Shown: positions 11,165 to 22,796, counted from the first letter of the stretch. The stretch is 64,000 bases of DNA from Panax quinquefolius (GCA_020205615.1 JAINUW010000161.1:16180-80179), one strand, 5' to 3'. Numbers and translations: made by a program. The notes: generated by a model not told the origin, from the letters alone.

Positions 11165-12229
11165 AAATCGCTAGAACACCAAAGCGTAAAATTGAATATA
11201 ATATTAATATAATTATACAAATTTTCCTTAGCCCACCTTTTGGTCAAAAAACACCAGCCACACATGTTAATGATGTCCAAAAAATATAAAAACGTTTTTC
11301 TAACAAAAATAATTTAAACTCCAAAATCAATTCACACCCGATATATATCAAACTTCAATAATTCACAATAAATAGCTCTTTTATCGTAAAATTGAATGTC
11401 GCATTTTTATAGGAAATTCAATTTCTACAACTTTGCGTAAGAAAGTTTTTCCAAATTCCAAATAGAAATTGACCGAAATCCACAAACTGGTCGATTTTAC
11501 GCCTATAATCAATTTTCAAATAATAAATGGGGTCCACCAACATGTTTAACATGTTTTAAACATTTATTGCAACAAAAATACTCTTCCTCCTCATATACTC
11601 ATATATCCCACATTCATTGTAAAATATCACCATTATTATATTATTAAAATATAATAATATATTTAAATGAATTATTTTATCGTAAAAAGATAAAATTTCA
11701 ATTTTCAACAATTGTCACATTAAAAATTTCTCCATCTATATCCATATAAAATCAATATTTTCCTCATCATAAAAATCAATAATTAATTATTCACAAATAA
11801 TATTACATAATCACAATATCGACAACCGTGCCGCTCCTCAGAAAGAGGGGCTTTCCAATAAGAATTTCTCTCATCGGGCGCCAAGCAATTAGGTGACCAA
11901 ACCTCTCCTTAGAGTAACTTTCTAGACATCGCCAATAATGTTATCCAATAATATTATTCAGATAATATGAATTATTATTCGATAATGGAAAATATCGTGT
12001 AATGACAATTTATTAAAACAACAATAATATAAAATATCAACGTAGCAATTATCGAATCAATAAAATAAAATATTGAACAAAGAATTATCGTAATAATTAT
12101 CGAGTAATGCCTTCACATTTAAAAAAAAAATTATCATGCTTCATGAATAGTACTCGTGAATAAGAACTCGTGAATAAGAACTCATTAATAGTAATTAAAA
12201 AATTGAATACTTTTATTTCATAAAATTAC

Positions 12230-15141
12230 CCAATTCAACTTTGCTACCATCTGCCAAAGAGAACGATATGGTCACGAAAAACTACCAATAATCTACCGAT
12301 CTTTGCACTCAAGTCAAGAGAGAAATATCATCATTGTATAAGAATGTTATAAAAAATAATATAATCAAAACATGATTTTAATTTCAACCTAAGATACATA
12401 AATCAACGATACTGACGTGAGGAAGAAGAAACCAATTTGTCGTGAAAAAGATTCGTAATATAAACATCCGTATTTGCATATAATCTTATGGCACGTGTAA
12501 AAAGATAAAGTTTCATAATAAAACTATATCCATATTTATAACACCTTAATCCAAATGTTATAAATCAGTTAGCTCTTAATCTAATATTATTATTGTAATA
12601 ATAGTTTTAACTATTTTTAAACTCTATAAAATTTGCATCGTAATTATTTACATAATAATTAATGCATTTAAATCATATCTAAAATGCCAAACCTATAAGA
12701 TTTCATCATCCATGGATCAAAACCCTCATCAAAATCAGATATACCTCATATAAATTCTCGTCAATAAATCATATTTTCCAAGCTTCTTCTTCACACTATA
12801 TATTTAATAATATCACTCATAATTAAGAAATATCTTTCATGAAAAATATTCAAATCGGGCCCAAAATATTTCTTGACTTGATTTAGTACATTAGTGATTC
12901 AAAGATATTGTTTTATATATTTTTCAAAAAAATACCAAAAAAATCATTTACTATTTTTCAGAATGGCCAAAACCACCGAATATTCAAAGCATAGTATCAT
13001 AAATTATATTTTTATCCAAAGAAGAAATGAAATTTTTCACGAATAATGCCGTGATATTATATAGATGATAATGCAAATAAAAATTCGACACCAATTTTAG
13101 AAAATCACAAGGGTTATCTTCAATACTTTTTAAAATAGCTTTTCTCACAAAAATCCATGAATAACTAATTCTTCCATCCAAAAACTCCATGAATAAGTAA
13201 TAATCTATAAAACCCATCAATAATAATCATTTCAAAAAGTTCCAAATTGATAAAAAGTCTCAAAAATATTTCAAAGATAAAAACATAAAGAAATAATATC
13301 CTTAAGTAAAAATAACATCCTCATTCTCAGAAAGATTAAAGATTTAACACCTCGAATAATGCTATACTTGTCAAGGGAACTCTGCACCGTGCCTAACAAT
13401 ACCAAAGTATACCTCTAAAATACTCACAAGAATACACGATAATATAGAGAGAGAAAACTTCGCTCGTGTGATTTTCAATTCTAACCCAAGCACCCTATTT
13501 ATAGGAAATCGCTTAACACCAAAGGTAAAAATTTAATATAATATTAATATATATATTAAGATTTCTACGCCCATTCCTAGATCTGATCTCACTTCATTAT
13601 GTACATGTTGTAATGAGCCCACAAAACAAAACAAAAAACGTTTTTATTATTAAAAAATATTTTAAAACTTCCAAAAATCAATTATTTTGAGTCTGAACTT
13701 CAATAATTCATAATAAATAGCCCTTCTATCGTAAAATTCGAATCTGAAGTTCTTATAGGAAATTCAATTTCTACAACTTTGCAGAAGAAAGTTTTTCTAA
13801 ATTCCAAATGTAAATTGACTCAAATCCACAAATCTGGAATTTTATACGCTTATAATCAAATTTTCACCAATAAATGGGGTCCAATCACATGTTTGACATG
13901 TTTTAAACATTTATTGCAAATAAAATACTCTTCCTCCTCAGATACTCATATATCCCACATTCGCAAGTAAAATATCACCATTATTATATTATTAAAATAT
14001 AATAATATATTTAAAAGAATTATTTTATTTAAAAGATAAAATTTCAATTTTCATAAATTGTCACATTAAAATTTTCTCCATCTATATCCACATAAAATCA
14101 ATATTTTCTCATCATATGAATCAATAATTAATTATTCACAAATAATATTATGTAATCACAATATTGACAAATGTGCAGCTCTCAGAAAGAAGGGCTTTCT
14201 CAACAAGAATTTCTTCTACCTGCTCGCAATTAGGTGACCAAACCTCTCCTTAGATGTAACTTTTTAGATATCGCCAATAATGTTATCTAATAATATTATT
14301 CAGATAATATGAATTATTGCTTCGATAATGAAAAAATCGTAATGATAATTATCAAACAATAAAGAATATAAAATATCAACGTTAAGCAATTATTAACTCA
14401 ATAAAATATCGAATAAAGAATCATCAGAACCCTTATCGAGTAAAGCCTTTCACGTAAGAATCAACAATCTGTGCAATATACAAAGCATCGTGTTTTAACC
14501 ACCGGTATTTTAACAAAGATTAACTGTGAATAACTACGCCTGCTATTTTTAAACCACTTATATTTGTCGCTTTCTTCATCAAATCGCTTCAATTATGGGC
14601 CCACACAATACACCATTTGCAATCCATCCCGAAGTACTAAAATGTATCGTGATCTTCGACATACATTTTGGTGGAACAATATGAAGAGAGAGATTGCAAA
14701 GTTTATCTCATGTGTTTAACTTGCTAACGTAAAAGCGAGATCTAGTACCTAAGGGTCCGTTGCAACCACTGAGATTCCAAATGGAAGTGGGAACACATTA
14801 CCATGGATTTTGTTACGGGTCTTCCTACGGCTTTCAAGGCATCAATGCTATTTGGGTTATCATGATAGATTAACCAAGTTCGCTTCATTTCTTGCCAATA
14901 CGGAGACTTATTCCCTTGAACGCTTGCTAAGATGTACGTGAATGAAATTGTGAGGTCGCACGGCATGCCCGTATCCATAGTTTCGGACGCGACCCAAGAT
15001 TCACTTCAAGATTTTAAGGTTAGCTTGCAAAAATGAAGTATTCGGCGATTTTTACCCCTAACTATCCACATTAATCACATCAACCCTTACTATAATAAAT
15101 AGAGAAAATTAAATTTCATTAATAATAAGTCAGTCTTTACA
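12230..15141 (-). repeat. Mosaic LTR (B-like then A-like) with internal patch
   Basis: The first part, about 12230-13100, follows type B (blocks equal to 9922 onward). From about 13260 to the end it follows type A (AGATCTGATCTCACTTCA, ACCACCGGTATTTTAAC). The LTR start lies at 15141 before the polypurine tract. A patch of integrase sequence in the opposite orientation replaces about 120 bases at 14605-15032. The TATA-box complement is at 13493-13505. It is more diverged than the other copies. Confidence 0.75.
14605..15032 (+). pseudogene. Integrase fragment embedded in an LTR, opposite strand
   Basis: The plus strand here matches the integrase of E1, E2 and E5 from the zinc-binding block (CACACAATACACCATTTGCA) through the first Asp block (ATGGATTTTGTTACGGGTCT) to the region after the second Asp (AGATTCACTTCAAGATTTT). 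It begins where the LTR reads CCCACACA and ends at CTTGCAAAAA, both short matches to the LTR it replaces. Both LTR flanks are in minus orientation. It is a fragment with no start or stop and cannot act as a gene. Confidence 0.8.
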
Positions 15142-16560
15142 ACCTCCCTCCTTATGAAATTTCGTCCTCAAATCGACGACGACTGGTGTTTCAAAAGGTG
15201 AGGATACCTCGCTTTCATTTCCGCTTCCAATTCCTGTGTCATTTCTATAGCATGATTCCTCCACAAACTTTTAATTTGTAGCGATTCATTTTCATGTAGG
15301 GACATGCTCCTTCCTATCCAAGATCTTCACGAATTCATATCTCACACGTTTGGGTCTTCACATATTTGCATATCTCGTACTTTTGAGGTAACGCTTCTAA
15401 CTCAATAACGTGGTTTGGGTCTTTAACATATTTACAAATTCCATATCATTTGATTTATATGTGAAACACATTATAGACATACTTGGAGGTAACGTTAAAG
15501 TTCATAGCTACATTTCCTACCTTGGTCAAGAATTTGAATGGACCAATAAATCGTGGATCGAGCTCTTCTCTCTTCCCAAATCTCTTGGTAACTCCTTCCA
15601 TGGAGCAACCTCGCATAATACATGATCCCCTACACCAAATTCCACGCCCCTTTCGATGAAGATCCGCGACATAACTCTTTTATCGATCTTGTAATAATCA
15701 TTTGGATCTTTTCCAGAGTCATCAACTCGTGTCCCAACAAAGTTGCTTTCACCCACCTCGTCCCAACATAAGAGTACACTTTCGCCCTTATAATGCTTCA
15801 AATGGAGCTACACCTATACTTGCTCGATAATCACAGTTGTCAGAGGGAGAGAATTCCACCAATGGTAAATACTTATCCTAATCGCCCTCAAGTTCAGGGA
15901 CACGTAGTCTTAATAAATCTTCAAGAGTTTGAATAGTCCTTCGATTGTCCTTCCGCTTTGAGGATGGTATGTCAACTAAATCCCAAACTGCGCCTATAGC
16001 TTTTGCAAGCTAACCAAAATCTTGAAGGAATCTTGGGTCACGATCCAAACTATGGATACGGCATGCCATGTAACCTCACAATTTCATTCACGCATATACT
16101 AGTAAGACGCTCAAGGAATAAGTCTCCCAGATTGGCAAGAAATGAGCGACTTGGTTAATCTATCAACAATAACCCAAATAACATTGATGCCTTGAGAAAC
16201 CGTGAGAAGACCCAGAATAAAAATCCATGGTAATGTGTTCTACTTCCATTTGGAATCTCAAGTGGTTGCAACTTAATCTCTTTAGGTACCAGATGTCCGC
16301 CTTTACACGCTAAGTTAAACACATCGAGATAAACTTTGTAATCTCTCTCTTCATATTGTTCCACCAAAATGTATGTCAAGATCAATATACATTTTAGTAC
16401 TTCCAGGATGGATTGCAAAATGTATTGTGTGCTCCATCATAATCTTGTACTTTAATCGTAGTCGTTAGAACACAAAGTCTAGAGGACTCAAGTATTCCTT
16501 CTTCATCAATTCTCGCCTCCTAATAGCTCCTTCTGTACTTTCTTCTTCATACGCATTAGC
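15142..16560 (-). pseudogene. M1 chromodomain and integrase remnant
   Basis: Integrase would insert element DNA into the genome in the nucleus; the chromodomain of this clade is known to direct insertion to silent chromatin. On the minus strand: zinc-binding region about 16440-16320, first-Asp block (DF with FLFWV after a frameshift) near 16225, second-Asp block DRDPRF near 16035, the LLWDEVGES segment at 15770-15730, and RGVEFGVGDHVLCEVAPWKEL at 15650-15590. The chromodomain near 15300-15160 is degraded, and a copy of TTTGGGTCTT is locally duplicated at 15350 and 15416. Frameshifts throughout. Confidence 0.75.
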
Positions 16561-17850
16561 TTCGGGTTTGTGGCTCGAGCAACCTTAACTTTTTCTATTA
16601 AAGTGGCTCTACGCGTATACTTGACATCATCGCACTCTCACATCGCATATGATCTTCTACTCAACGCGTCACGCCTACTACGCTCGCCTGTGATGGTATC
16701 AATAGTGGTCGTAGTCTTCAATAGCTCGAGCCAACGTCACGCAGTATGTTGAGTTCTTTTTGAGTGAAGAAATATTTAAGGCTTTTACGGTCCAATATAT
16801 CTCCACTTTCTCCCATATAGATAGTGCCTCCATATCTTTAGCGAAAAAACGATCTGGCCGCCAACTCTAGATCATGAGTAGGATAATTCCTCTCATACTC
16901 TTTTTGTTGTCGCGAGGCATAAAGCTATGACTTTCCCACGCTGCATGAGAACACATCCTAACCCTTTCGCTCAAGTATCATCAGAGATAACAAATCCATC
17001 CCTAACCAGATGGTATTGTTAGAACAAAATAAATAAGTCTCCTCTTAAGCTTTGAAACTCTTCTCGCATTCTTCAGCCCAAACTAATTTTTGTATCCTTC
17101 CGAAGTTAGGCCGAGTTAATGGAGTAGCGATTCGAGAAAACCTTCCACGAATCTCCCGATAATAACCAAATAAGCTCAAAAAGCTACGTGATTTCCACCA
17201 CCATCATTTGCTGTTGCTCCTAACTTTGTATTGTTTTAATCTTCACGGATCAACAGACATCCATGTTTGACACCATTATCGTGCCCAAGGAATGCTACTC
17301 CTCAAGCCGTAACTCGATTTCTTCAATTTGGCATATAGTTTGTTTTCACGAAGCCTTCGAGTACCAAATTTCCAAATGGTGCTCATGATCTTCACGACTT
17401 TTGGAATATATAAGGATGTCATCAATAAAGACAACAACGAACCGATCCAAATATTCCTTGAATACTTGTTCATCATATCCATGAAAGCCGCAGAGCATTA
17501 GTCAATCCGAAAGACATGACTAAGAATTCATAATGCCCATACCGAAGTTCTAAAGGCGCGCCTTTTGAATATCCTCGGCCTAATCTTCACCGATGATATC
17601 CGAATCTAAGATCGATTTTTGAAAAGAATTATGCCCTTGCAACCGGGTCAAACAAGTCATCAATACGAGGTAGAGGATACCTATTTTTGATGTGACATGG
17701 TTCAATTCCCTCATGCTTCTTCAACCATGCAAGACTCACAATGGTACCTATCGGGCTTTGCCATCAAGAAAAACGGCGGCCCCCATGGAGAGAGCTTGCT
17801 TTGCATCCCCATAAATGTGAAGTCACTAGCCAGAGGCTCGGGGTTTTTAC
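16560..17850 (-). pseudogene. M1 RNase H and truncated reverse transcriptase
   Basis: RNase H occupies about 16990-16650. The RT connection (YYR..FSR block) is near 17165-17110. The catalytic block, complement of GATGTCATCAATAAAGAC at 17416-17433, gives VFIDDI. Motif B (FLVMSFGLTN) is near 17520, and the motif A block FSKIDL near 17615 is followed by DDLFD. Upstream of about 17750 the sequence stops matching RT in the other copies (a GC-rich run near 17770-17800) and then reaches the primer-binding site, so the N-terminal fingers, protease and gag are gone. Confidence 0.75.
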
Positions 17851-17855
17851 TTATG

Positions 17856-17866
17856 GCTCGATACCA
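17856..17866 (-). promoter_or_regulatory. Primer-binding site of M1
   Basis: The complement reads TGGTATCGAGC, directly inside the LTR end. It shows that the LTR to its right is the 5' LTR despite the large internal deletion. Confidence 0.7.
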
Positions 17867-18407
17867 ACCGTGATTTCATAAAATAGTATACATCACTTAT
17901 TCTCGAAAGTCAATAATGGTATGTAAACAACTACAACTTTATTATTACAACAAGAAACTGTGAGTTTGAATACAAATATTATCTTCTAGACAATATCTAT
18001 ACTCAAATAAATCCTCATCACATTTATTGATACATTATTTTACAAAATGGTGAGGACTACTAAACAATTCTTTTCTAAAACCTTCATTCCATACCCCGAC
18101 TGCATTTTCGCTTATATTCTCGCCTCCCGAGAAGAAAAATGGAACAAAAGGAAAAGGGTGAGCTCAACTAGCCCAAAGAGAGAATATTATGACTAAGATA
18201 ATATACAACAAATTATCGTTAGTCTTGAACAGGAAAATCTAATGTAATACAATAGACAACAAATTTTAAATCAATATTCGCAGTTTGAAATAATAATTCA
18301 TTAGAAGAGTTAAGTAGAGAATGCAAACTACTATCTTCTATGTATGAATTTAAAAGTTCATCGCTCATCTTTTATCCCTCGTAACATCAATCAATATACA
18401 TCCGAAT

Positions 18408-18605
18408 CAATATTCATTTTGCACTATGTGCCAAAGATATTCATCACTGGTCATGTTCATCTAAACACTGCTCATCTTTGCACCACGGGCCAAAGATATT
18501 AATCAAAGTCATGTTCATCTCAACATCATCTTCGCACTACAAAGCCAAAGATATTCATCAAGAAATCATTCATCTTTGCACTACGAAAGCCAAAGATATT
18601 CAATA
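18408..18605 (-). repeat. Hairpin array, type A LTR
   Basis: Four units of the ATCTTTG...CAAAGAT hairpin repeat, against about seven in type B. Spacers vary (CACCACGGGC, CACTACAAAGC, CACTACGAAAGC). Comparable short arrays lie at 40888-41010, 43618-43752 and 48674-48802, and in reverse in the plus-strand LTRs. Confidence 0.75.
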
Positions 18606-18836
18606 ATATCATCATTTAAGACCGAGGATGATGAAAAATATTTTAAAGAAACGAATCCAATGAAGCAAAATGAAGGAAAGGATTAAGGATTCGTATTTTT
18701 TTATCCATTCCCATTCAAAAATACCTCAAAAATAATCATAGTGGTGTAAAATTCAAGAATGATCAAAACATGGATACAATCAAAGCTAGTATCCGTAATA
18801 GATATTTTGGACAAAAGAAGAAATTTCATTTTCTAT

Positions 18837-19030
18837 GAATAGCCAGATACGTGAATAAAGGCCGATACGTGAATAAGTAACTCCGACACAAAAGATAGAA
18901 ATTGCAAAAAACATCTTCACGCTTCATTAATAGTACTGCGTGAATAAGAACTCGTGAATAAGAACTCATGAATAAGTAACTTCGTGAATAGTAACTCGTG
19001 AATAGTAACCCATGAATAGTAACCCGACAT
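18837..19030 (-). repeat. GAATAGTAACTC minisatellite
   Basis: Roughly ten degenerate units of 14-16 bases (GTGAATAGTAACTC, CATGAATAGTAACC, GTGAATAAGAACTC). The same array is in every type A LTR at the same place, for example the complement at 22904-22995, 29695-29800 and 39925-40030, and at a different place, near the LTR start, in type B (45431-45520). Confidence 0.75.
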
Positions 19031-19289
19031 GGAAAAGTTCCAAATTTGATAAAAAGTTTCAACTAATATTTCAAAGATAATGATATTGAAGAAATAATAT
19101 CATTTGAGAAGAAAATAACATCCCTTACCTCGAAAGATTAGTACTTCAAATGAATACCGTATAAGGTCAAGGAACTTGCACCGCCTAACAATACTCAAAG
19201 TATACTAAAAATACTCACAAGAATACGCTTTTCGATAATATAGAGAGAAAACTTCAGTTTTCGTGTGATTTTCAATTCTAACCTAAAGA

Positions 19290-19300
19290 CCTATTTATAG
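19290..19300 (-). promoter_or_regulatory. TATA box of M1 5' LTR
   Basis: The complement reads CTATAAATAGG. It is followed in the transcript direction by TTAGAATTGAAAATCACA, the likely start region, which is nearly constant in all copies. Confidence 0.65.
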
Positions 19301-20627
19301 AAAATGCTTAGAACACCAAAGCGTAAAATTTAATATAATATTAATATATATATTAAGATTTCTACGCCCACCTTCCTAGATCTGATCTCAGCTCATTATG
19401 CACATGTTGTAGCCCACAAAACAAAACAAAAAATGTTTTTATTATTTAAAATATTTTAAACTTCCAAAAATCAATTATTTTGAGCTTCTAACTTCAATAA
19501 TTCATAATAAATAGCCTTCTATCGAAAAATTCAATCTCACGAAGTTTTTATAGGAAATTCAATTCTCTACAACTTTGTAGAAGAAAGTTTTTCCAAATTC
19601 CAAATGAAATCGACCAAATCCACAAAACGGGAATTTTACAAGCTATAATCAAATTTCAACCAATAAATGGGGTCCATCGACATGTTTAACATGTTTTAAA
19701 CATTTATTGCAATAAAAATACTATTCCTCCTCGTATACTCATATATCCCACATTCGTAGTAAAAATATCACCATTATTATATTATTAAAATATAATAATA
19801 TATTTAAAAGAATTATTTTATCGTAAAAGATAAAATTTCAATTTTCAACAATTGTCACATTAAAATTTTTCTCCATCTATATCCACATAAAATCAATATT
19901 TTCCTCATCATATGAATCAATAATTAATTATTCACAAATAATATTATGTAATCACAATATCGACAACTGTGCAGCTGCCTCGTGAAGAGGAGGCTTTCCA
20001 ATAAGAATTTCTTCATCGGCGCAATAATTAGGTGACCAAACCTCTCCTTAGATGTAACTTTCTAGACATTGCCAATAATGTTATCTAATAATATTATTCA
20101 GATAATATGAATTATTGCTTCGATAATGAAAAAATAATCGTGTAATGACAATTATCGAAACAACAAAGAATATAAAATATCAACGCAACAATTATTAACT
20201 CAATAAAAATCGAATGAGCAAGAATTTATCGTAACCATTATTGAGTAGTGCTTCTTCACGTAAGAATCAACAATTGGTGCAATACCGTCGTGCTACCGTG
20301 TTTTAACCACCGGTATTTTAACAAGATTAATCTGTGAATAACTACGCTCGCTATTTTTAAACCACTTATATTTGTCGCTTTCTTCATCCAATCGCGCTCA
20401 CATGGGCCCATTACATGGTCGCATTGTCGTCATTTAATATTCGACAAAGATTTAATATTCCACGCACCAAACGAATATTCCCGACAACAATGAATATTTT
20501 ATAACCACTTGCTTATTTTGAAGTATTTGCGTATTTTACCCCCTAACTATCCACATTAATCACATCAAACCTTACTATAATAAATAGAGAAAATTAAATT
20601 TCATTAATAATAAGTTGGGGTCTTACA

Positions 20628-21278
20628 ACCTCCCTCCTTATGAAATTTCGTCCTAAATCGACGACGATCGGTGTTTTGAAAAGGTGAGGATACCTCGCTT
20701 TCATTTTCGCTTCCAATTCTGTGTCATTTCCTCTATAGCATGATTCCTCCACAAAACTTTAACTTGTGAGGTACCTTTCGCACAGTGACATGCTCCTTCC
20801 TATCCAAGATCTTCGACAGTACCTCCTCAATTTCCTCTCTCTGGCTATCTCTCCCAAATTATAACTCAATAACGTGGTTTGGGTCTTTCACATTTCGGCC
20901 CGACCTAACTTCATTATAACGAGACATACTTGGAGGGTCTCCTTCAAGAATTTGAATGGACCAATAAATCGTGGAAGCTTTCCTCCTCAAATTTTTAACT
21001 CGCATACCAAATTACACGTTCTTTCACGAAGATCCAAGAAAAAGGAATTTCCTTTATTTCCGTGGATTATTTTGAAAACTCCCTTCCAGTAAGCAACTCG
21101 AATAATTCGATCGATCCCCGTTTAAATTCCACGCCCTGTCATGAAGATCCCGCATAACTTTTTTCGATCTTGCCGTTTGTATACGCATGTCGAATCATTT
21201 GGATCTTTCCGTAGTCATATAATGCTCCCAAAAGGAGCTTCACCCACCTATCCTAACGCCTTCGATACTGCTCGTTCC
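20628..21278 (-). pseudogene. Fragment of pol C-terminus (chromodomain and integrase tail)
   Basis: It opens with the polypurine tract complement ACCTCCCTCCTTATGAAATT and reads back through the chromodomain (KVLW..HA block near 20770-20730) into the integrase tail. It is badly rearranged: near 20984-20998 and 21039-21077 it holds short patches that match the start of the E1 LTR on the opposite strand (TCCTCAAATTTTTAA and AAAAGGAATTTCCTTTATTT). The fragment stops at the junction with the plus-strand E1 LTR, where a 22-base LTR slice (GCAAATATTTCAAAATAAGC) intervenes at 21279. Confidence 0.65.
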
Positions 21279-22618
21279 ATAGCAAATATTTCAAAATAAG
21301 CAAATTTTTAAATAAAAGGAATTTCTTTATTTATTATTTTGAAATAGTAAGGGTTGATTTGATTAATGTGGATAGTTAAGGGTTAAATATGCAAATATTT
21401 CAAATTAAGCAAGTGGGTTATAAAATATTCATTATCGCTTCAGAATATTCGCTTGGTCGTGGAATATTCGATCGCTTGGGAATATTCATCGATTTACCAC
21501 GCTACCCATGTAGGCCCCATAACGGAAAGTGATTGGATGAAGAAAACGACAAATATAAGTTGTTTTTAAATAACTACAGAAGTTGTTACCGTTAATATCG
21601 TTGAATACCCGGTGGTTAAAACACACTAATACGCCGTTGTCGAATAAAGAAGATACCAGATTGCACCAATTATTGATTCTTACGAAGAAGGCACTACTCA
21701 ATAATGGTTGTGAATTACCGCTCAAAGATTTTATCGGTTAATAATTGTCTGCGTTGATATTTTTATATTGTCGTTGTTTCAATAATTGTCATTACACAAA
21801 GATTTTCATTATCGGGCAATAATTCATATTATCCTAATAATATTATTAGATAACATTATTGGCAATGTCTAGAAAGTTCTCGCTCTAAGGAGAGGTTTGG
21901 TCACCTAATCATGGCCAAGAAGAAGAAATTTTATCGAAAGCCCCTCTTCCGGAACCGCCTCGTCACAATATTGTGATTCTCGTAATATTATTTGTGAATA
22001 ATTAATTATTGATTTATATGATGAGGAAAATATTGATTTTATGTGGATATAGATGGAGAAAATTTTTAAATGACAATTGTTGAAAATTAATATTTTATCT
22101 TTTTCCGATAAAATAATTCATTTAAATATATTATTTTAATAATATATTAACGGTGATATTTTTACAACGAATGTGGGATATATGAGTATACGAGGAGGAA
22201 GAGTATTTTTGTTGCAATAAATGTTTAAAACATGTTAAACATGTTGGTGGACCCCATTTATCGATCAAATTTGATTATATCGTGTAAAATCGCCCGCTTA
22301 TGGATTTCACCAATTTCTATTTGAATTTGGAAAAATTTTCTTCTGCAAAGTTGTAGAGAATTGAATTTCCTATAAAAACTCGCGAGATTCGAATTTTCTG
22401 ATGAAAGGGCTATTTATTATGAATTATCAAGTTCAAGTCTCAAATAATTAATTTTTGAAGTTTTAATTATTTAAAATAAGAAAAAACGTTTTTTAAATTT
22501 TTGGCCATCTTTAACATGTGCTTGATGGCTGAGATCAGATTGTCTAGATGGGCGAGAGAATTTATTAAATATATTAATATTATATTAAATTTTTCGCTTT
22601 GGTGTTCTAAGCAATTTC

Positions 22619-22630
22619 CTATAAATAGGT
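22619..22630 (+). promoter_or_regulatory. TATA box of E1 5' LTR
   Basis: CTATAAATAGGT. The following 35 bases (GCTTAGGTTAGAATTGAAAA and on) are nearly invariant in all LTRs, so transcription probably starts there, about 1.45 kb before the LTR end. This gives a very long R/U5 and leader. Confidence 0.7.
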
Positions 22631-22787
22631 GCTTAGGTTAGAATTGAAAATCACACCGTAAAATCAAGTTTTCTCTCTATATTATCGAGTTTATTCTTGT
22701 GAGTATTTTGAGTATACTTTGAGTATTGCTATACGGCAAGTCCAAGTCATAGCCTATATCCTGTTTCAATTAGAAGATCGATCTTTC

Positions 22788-22796
22788 GAGGTAAGT
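22788..22796 (+). promoter_or_regulatory. Possible 5' splice site in LTR leader
   Basis: GAGGTAAGT matches the plant donor consensus AG|GTAAGT and lies about 140 bases after the likely start site. The same site is at 29600, 32309, 39821 and 56061. A TTACAG|G acceptor-like site is near 23565-23572. Splicing is inference only. Confidence 0.35.

Larger units (their letters stand above)
5627..12229 (-). mobile_element. NA1: short-internal LTR element (two type B LTRs, 0.3 kb internal)
   Basis: Two direct copies of a long LTR flank only 325 bases. The internal part carries a primer-binding site next to one LTR and a polypurine tract next to the other, so it is a proper element body and not a solo LTR. 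The left LTR is cut by the copia insertion at 5626/5627, in the middle of a small tandem array. The right LTR lacks only about its last ten bases. With no coding capacity it would depend on proteins from a related element; the shared leader and pol end point to type A elements here. A second copy with the same internal structure is NA2. Confidence 0.85.
8450..12229 (-). repeat. NA1 5' LTR (type B), about 3.8 kb, nearly complete
   Basis: It runs from TGTAACGACCCC (the LTR 3' end, on the complement) to CATAAAATT at 12229, where the final CGGTCTTACA is replaced by sequence from inside another LTR. It contains the longest hairpin array (9528-9800), the TATA-box complement at 11153-11164 and short GAATAGT-type repeats at 12137-12200. 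At about 3.8 kb it is some 1 kb longer than the type A LTR, the difference being a middle block at roughly 9830-10990 that A lacks. No coding signal. Confidence 0.85.
12230..20627 (-). mobile_element. M1: internally deleted Ty3/gypsy chromovirus
   Basis: LTR, truncated pol, primer-binding site and LTR are all in minus orientation. The internal part is 2.7 kb rather than the 4.7 kb of E2 or E5: leader, gag, protease and the first part of RT are missing. The two flanking LTRs are unequal: 12230-15141 is a mosaic, 17871-20627 an ordinary type A LTR. Because another internal fragment follows at 20628, the right LTR may also have served as 3' LTR of a neighbouring element, which suggests LTR-LTR recombination. 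Confidence 0.75.
17871..20627 (-). repeat. Type A LTR, 5' LTR of M1
   Basis: A complete LTR of about 2.76 kb, from TGATTTCATAAAATAG (a diverged TGACGCCCCAAAATAG) to GGGGTCTTACA. It contains a short hairpin array at 18408-18605, a GAATAGTAACTC-type minisatellite at 18837-19030, the TATA-box complement at 19290-19300 and the conserved CATGTTTAACATG dyad near 19680-19692. A second polypurine tract and pol fragment follow at 20628, so it is also in 3' LTR position for that fragment. Confidence 0.85.

Noticed and set aside
14742..14978. Minus-strand 78-codon open frame
   Set aside because: It is antisense to the integrase patch at 14605-15032, which reads on the plus strand.
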